A stretch of 23,882 nucleotides of DNA from CAG-841 sp963614875 (GTDB lineage: Bacteria > Bacillota > Clostridia > Oscillospirales > CAG-272): assembly GCA_963614875.1 (NCBI GenBank), contig CAVEFC010000023.1:1-23882 (forward strand), written 5' to 3'. The notes beneath the pieces are model-generated. The model was not told where the DNA came from and ran no database searches. It worked only from the letters and a program-made list of their open reading frames with translations. This document shows positions 20,794-23,882 of this stretch, piece by piece. Position numbers and translations under genes: made by a program. Positions within the stretch are counted from its first letter, which is position 1. Each line of letters begins with the position of its first letter.

Positions 20794-21525
20794 ATGTCAT
20801 CGCAAAAGAAGGTTCTCGGTATTCTCGGCGGACTCGGTCCGCTTGCCGGAATGTATTTTTATCAGCTTATAACCTCGCACACAAAAGCCTCTCGCGATCA
20901 GGATCATCTTGACGTTATAGTCATAAGCGGAGCTTCAACTCCCGACCGAACCGATTATATAACCGGAAAAAGCACGGATTCTCCTCTTCCGAAAATGAAA
21001 GAGGACGTAAAAAAGCTCGCCTGTGCCGGAGCGGAGATAATAGCCGTTCCGTGCAACACGGCGCACTTCTTTTTCGCTGAGCTTGACGGCTTTTCTCCCG
21101 TTCCCGTGCTTAACATAGTAAGGGAAACAGCCGAGCATATGAAAGCGAAAAATGCAAAAAAGGTCGGAGTTCTGGCAACGGACGGAACGGTGCTTTCGGG
21201 TTCGTACGGACGGGAATTCGAGCGGCTCGGCATCGGATACGCCGTGCCGTGCGAAAGCGATCAGAAAGCGCTTATGGATATAATCTATAAAAACATAAAG
21301 GCTTCCGAAAAGCCTGATATCAGACGTTTCAACGAAATAGCCGACAGACTGCGCGATAAAGGCTGTGATCATCTCGTACTCGGCTGTACGGAGCTTTCGC
21401 TTCTCCCTAAGGAAGAAATGACGCAAAAAAGCATAACCGCGGATTCGCTTTTCGTGCTTGCGAAAAACGCAATAGCCCTTTGCGGAGCGGTTCCCTGCGG
21501 CTTTGACGACATATACAATACATAA
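20794..21525 (+). CDS. racD: Aspartate/glutamate racemase family protein, probable aspartate racemase
   Basis: This 243-residue PLP-independent racemase has the two catalytic cysteines of the family, C87 in VPCNTAH and C198 in LGCTEL. The glycine-rich start is LGILGGLGPLAG (residues 8-19). The ILGGxGPxA opening is typical of aspartate racemases; MurI glutamate racemases have a shorter DSGxGG start. It should supply D-Asp from L-Asp. The start at 20794 is set by GGAG nine bases upstream and by its place one base after the stop of the ligase gene. An in-frame upstream ATG at 20662 lies inside the ligase gene and is not used. Tight coupling to the D-Asp-ligase-like gene supports a cell-wall role. 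Confidence 0.9.
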   Translation: MSSQKKVLGILGGLGPLAGMYFYQLITSHTKASRDQDHLDVIVISGASTPDRTDYITGKSTDSPLPKMKEDVKKLACAGAEIIAVPCNTAHFFFAELDGFSPVPVLNIVRETAEHMKAKNAKKVGVLATDGTVLSGSYGREFERLGIGYAVPCESDQKALMDIIYKNIKASEKPDIRRFNEIADRLRDKGCDHLVLGCTELSLLPKEEMTQKSITADSLFVLAKNAIALCGAVPCGFDDIYNT

Positions 21526-21545
21526 ATACATAAAAGGACGTGCAA

Positions 21546-23000
21546 ATGAAAAGTCTTGTTTCGCTTTTGAAAAATACTCCGCACAGGATTTCCGGCGTCG
21601 CGGACGCCGAAATAAGCTCTGTGTGCTATAATTCAAAAAATGCCGATGTAGGCTCGCTTTTCGTGTGCATAAAGGGCGCAAGAACGGACGGCCACAATTA
21701 TGCGAAAAACGCATATGACAGAGGCGCGAGAGCCTTTGTCTGCGAAAGAGAGCTTTCCCTGCCGGACGACGCAAGCATCATAATCGTGCCGGATTCGCGC
21801 GCGGCTCTCGCCGATATTTCCGCCGAATTTTTCGACCATCCCGAAAAATCGCTGAAAATAATCGGCATAACGGGAACAAAGGGCAAGTCCACCGTCGCGC
21901 ATATGATATGCCATATTCTCAAAGCCTCGAAAATAAGCACGGGAATAATCGGCACCTGCGGAATTTCGATAGGCGATGTGACGTATCCCACCGAAAACAC
22001 GACGCCCGAAAGCTATGAGCTTTTCCGCGCGCTTTATGAAATGGTGCGTGCGGGTTGCAGGTGCGCCGTTATTGAGGTTTCCTCTCAGGCGATGCTGCTT
22101 GACAGAGTGCGCGGCATACGATTTTTTGCAGCCGTTATGACAAACCTTTCGCCCGACCATATAGGTCCGGGCGAGCATCCCGATTTTGAAAGCTATAAAA
22201 ACTGCAAAAAAGCGCTGTTTATGCGCACGGAAAACGCCGTTTTCAACGCGGACGACGCGTTTTTCGGAGAATTTTCCCGCGCGGCGCGCAAGAAAAACAT
22301 ACTTTCGTATTCCGTTTACGCCGAAAGCGATTTCCGCGGAACCGAGCTTTCGTCGCTTGAAAACGCCCTCGGAAAAAGCTTCACCGTAACAAAAAACGGC
22401 GCGTCCGTGCCGTTCTGCGTTTCCCTGCCGGGAGATTGCTCCGTCTATAATTCGCTTGCCGCTGTCGCCGTATGCTCCCTGCTCGGAATTTCGCTTCGCG
22501 AATGTGCCGAAGCGCTTCCGACGGTAACCGTTCCGGGAAGATTTGAAACGGTATCTGCCGAAGGCAGCGCGATGTTCGTCATAGACTATGCCCACAACGG
22601 AGAAAGCATGGAAAAAGCGATAGCCGCGCTCAGAGAATGTAATCCTCTGCGGCTTATATGTCTGTTCGGCTCCGTAGGCTGTCGCACTCAGCTGCGCCGT
22701 CACGACCTCGGAAAAGCCGCTTCCTCTGCGGACTTCTGTATCGTCACAAGCGACAATCCCGATACCGAAGATCCCGACGCCATAATAGACGAAATCGCAG
22801 AAAGCCTTACCGCTCCGTACGTCCGCTTTGCCGACAGAGAGCAAGCCATAAAATATGCGGTTGAAAATTCACGTTCAGGCGACGTAGTTCTTCTTGCCGG
22901 AAAGGGACACGAAAATTATCAGCTTATAAACGGAAAAAAGCTCCCTTTCTGCGAAAGAGAGCTTGTAATGAAATATCTTAAAGAAAAGCTTACCGTATAA
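21546..23000 (+). CDS. murE: MurE-type UDP-MurNAc-dipeptide ligase (third stem residue)
   Basis: The 484-residue Mur ligase adds the third amino acid to UDP-MurNAc-L-Ala-D-Glu in the cytoplasm. Features in order are an N-terminal substrate domain, the ATP site GITGTKGKST (107-116), NTTPES (151-156), the lysine-rich YKNCKKALF around K221/K222 where the carbamylated lysine is expected, DYAHN (347-351), DNPDTEDP (403-410) and GKGHE (452-456). DNPR is the meso-DAP-selective form; DNPD here argues against standard DAP use and fits L-Lys or another diamine. The start is ATG at 21546, seven bases after AGGA; a GTG at 21540 is too close. It lies 20 bp after the racemase gene. Codons 433-462 recur almost exactly at the window end. 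Confidence 0.9.
   Translation: MKSLVSLLKNTPHRISGVADAEISSVCYNSKNADVGSLFVCIKGARTDGHNYAKNAYDRGARAFVCERELSLPDDASIIIVPDSRAALADISAEFFDHPEKSLKIIGITGTKGKSTVAHMICHILKASKISTGIIGTCGISIGDVTYPTENTTPESYELFRALYEMVRAGCRCAVIEVSSQAMLLDRVRGIRFFAAVMTNLSPDHIGPGEHPDFESYKNCKKALFMRTENAVFNADDAFFGEFSRAARKKNILSYSVYAESDFRGTELSSLENALGKSFTVTKNGASVPFCVSLPGDCSVYNSLAAVAVCSLLGISLRECAEALPTVTVPGRFETVSAEGSAMFVIDYAHNGESMEKAIAALRECNPLRLICLFGSVGCRTQLRRHDLGKAASSADFCIVTSDNPDTEDPDAIIDEIAESLTAPYVRFADREQAIKYAVENSRSGDVVLLAGKGHENYQLINGKKLPFCERELVMKYLKEKLTV
22840..22931 (+). repeat. Copy A of a 92-bp repeat, inside murE
   Basis: This segment encodes MurE residues 433-462. It matches 23791-23882 at 90 of 92 positions with a constant offset of 951 bp. 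The two differences (22871 and 22877) are A to G at third codon positions and silent (TCA to TCG, both Ser). Confidence 0.95.
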
Positions 23001-23031
23001 AAAGCGAAGCCGTCAGGCTTTCGCTTTTTTG
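22999..23031. terminator. Bidirectional terminator between murE and the transporter gene
   Basis: A stem of about 12 bp with one bulged base (22999-23011 with 23016-23030) around GTCA, ending in six T residues on the plus strand and with an A run on the other side. It overlaps the murE stop and the 3' end of the convergent transporter gene. Confidence 0.8.
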
Positions 23032-23861
23032 CTTTTTATGGTTTCGGGCATCTGCGCCAGAATTACGGAAGCGAACACAAGCGCGCATCCGGCAAGCTCT
23101 TTCGGGCTGAGTCTTTCCGAAAGGATAACCCATCCGGCAAGCGCCGAAAAAACGGATTCAAGGCTCAGCACTATCGACGCCACCGCAGGCTCGGCGTATT
23201 TCTGACCGAGTATCTGAAGCGTGTAGGCTATTCCGCTCGACATAACGCCGGCATAAAGCAGTTCAACCTTTGCCGCAAGAATTGACGAAATGTCAAAGCC
23301 GCCTTCAAAAACAAACGCAAGCACGGTAGAAAGCACTCCGCACGTTACAAACTGAATAAGCGAAAGCAATATTCCGTCCGTCATGGGATAGCGCGATATC
23401 GCGATAATGTGCGCCGTGTAGCATATCGCGCATATGAAAATAAGGATATCCGCCAGATATATTCCGGAAAATCCGTTTGAAAGACAAAGCAGATACATTC
23501 CCCCGATACAGCCGGCGACCGACACCCATACTATCGGGTGCGATTTTTTTCCTAAAAATACTGAAACGACGGCAACCATTACAACGTATGTAGCGGTAAG
23601 AAATCCGGATCTGCCGGAAGCCGCTACGTTTTCGGGATATTCAGTAATTCCGAACTGCTGAAAGTTCGTTGCGGCGCAAAGCAGTACGCCGCAGACAATT
23701 CCGCCGACGAGCGTCTGCCTTTTTGAATAAACAGGCTCCGATTCCGACGGCTTTTTTCTGCGTACAAGACTTCTTATTCCGATCACAATAAGCAAGCCAT
23801 AAAATATGCGGTTGAAAATTCGCGTTCGGGCGACGTAGTTCTTCTTGCCGGAAAGGGACAC
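23013..23861 (-). CDS. EamA/DMT family transporter, 5' end replaced (chimeric or truncated)
   Basis: The reading frame encodes a drug/metabolite-type transporter with about eight clear hydrophobic helices and an EamA-like C-terminal half (YAGVMSSGIAYTLQILGQK, then a helix starting AVASIVLSLESVFSALAGW). Complete EamA proteins have ten helices and begin with a GSxF-type first helix, but here the first helix and most of the second are missing. The natural-looking protein begins around IGIRSLVRRKKP (near 23790). Everything 5' of that (23791-23861, and on to the window edge) is the antisense of a murE copy, so the GTG at 23861 and the first ~24 residues are not a real N terminus. The gene is either broken by recombination or joined artificially. 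Substrate unknown. Confidence 0.7.
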   Translation of the reverse strand: MSLSGKKNYVARTRIFNRIFYGLLIVIGIRSLVRRKKPSESEPVYSKRQTLVGGIVCGVLLCAATNFQQFGITEYPENVAASGRSGFLTATYVVMVAVVSVFLGKKSHPIVWVSVAGCIGGMYLLCLSNGFSGIYLADILIFICAICYTAHIIAISRYPMTDGILLSLIQFVTCGVLSTVLAFVFEGGFDISSILAAKVELLYAGVMSSGIAYTLQILGQKYAEPAVASIVLSLESVFSALAGWVILSERLSPKELAGCALVFASVILAQMPETIKSKKAKA

Positions 23862-23882
23862 GAAAATTATCAGCTTATAAAC
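23791..23882 (+). repeat. Copy B of the 92-bp repeat, murE-like fragment at the window edge
   Basis: It matches murE 22840-22931 at 90 of 92 bases and stays in a MurE reading frame on the plus strand (QAIKYAVENSRSGDVV, then LLAGKGHENYQLIN) with only silent changes. It runs to the last base of the window, so its true length is unknown. It interrupts the 5' region of the minus-strand EamA gene. Confidence 0.95.

Noticed and set aside
21633..22844. Minus-strand open frame of 403 residues opposite murE
   Set aside because: Shadow of murE: no recognisable motif, and murE has complete Mur ligase motifs and a proper start.
1..23882. CRISPR array, insertion sequence, prophage or integrase site
   Set aside because: No spaced short repeats, transposase or integrase reading frames, or terminal inverted repeats were seen. 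The 92-bp repeat at the end is a coding fragment of murE.

Overview
The window looks like chromosomal DNA of an anaerobic, low-to-mid GC Firmicute, most likely a gut-type Clostridia. Supporting signs are strong GGAGG-type ribosome binding sites, near-consensus sigma-A promoters with 16-18 bp spacers, compact terminators shared by convergent genes, a 2[4Fe-4S] clostridial-type ferredoxin, a class I preQ1 riboswitch, and TTG/GTG start use. No phage, transposon, CRISPR array or rRNA is visible. Gene density is high and most genes are housekeeping.

Layout. 1-280: a tRNA-Pro (CGG, minus strand) and the promoter of the next gene. 281-1936: a lone polytopic membrane protein, possibly a GT-C glycosyltransferase. 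1975-2583: queT, a queuosine-precursor transporter gene, under a preQ1-I riboswitch, divergent from a pyridoxal/pyridoxamine kinase gene (2615-3448). 3497-4279: a membrane-anchored protein with two copies of one beta-rich domain. 4475-6736: a FucO-like iron alcohol dehydrogenase followed by a GpsA-like dehydrogenase. 6784-9438 (minus): argG-argH with ArgR-type operators. 9743-9916: a small ferredoxin missed by long-ORF searches. 9967-12471 (minus): cysK-mnmA-rrf2, a sulfur-handling group. 12686-16821: a GH94 glycoside phosphorylase and an M29 aminopeptidase. 16983-19482: a zinc efflux operon made of an SmtB-type repressor, a free HMA-domain protein and a P1B-2 ATPase. 19572-23000: a cell-wall operon of D-aspartate ligase-like ATP-grasp, aspartate racemase and MurE-type ligase. 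23013 to the window end: an EamA/DMT transporter whose 5' part is replaced by a copy of murE sequence.

How the genes work together. The clearest unit is the last operon: the racemase would make D-Asp, the ATP-grasp enzyme would attach it to the peptidoglycan stem peptide as a cross-bridge residue, and the Mur ligase would add the third stem residue that carries it. The ligase has DNPD where meso-DAP enzymes have DNPR, which fits an L-Lys-type wall. The zinc operon is self-contained, with sensor, soluble metal-binding domain and pump. The HMA and pump genes share a reading frame and are separated by one stop codon and six codons. The 92-bp near-repeat (22840-22931 and 23791-23882) at the window end is the main structural anomaly. 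It is either a recombination event or a chimeric join with DNA of a related murE.
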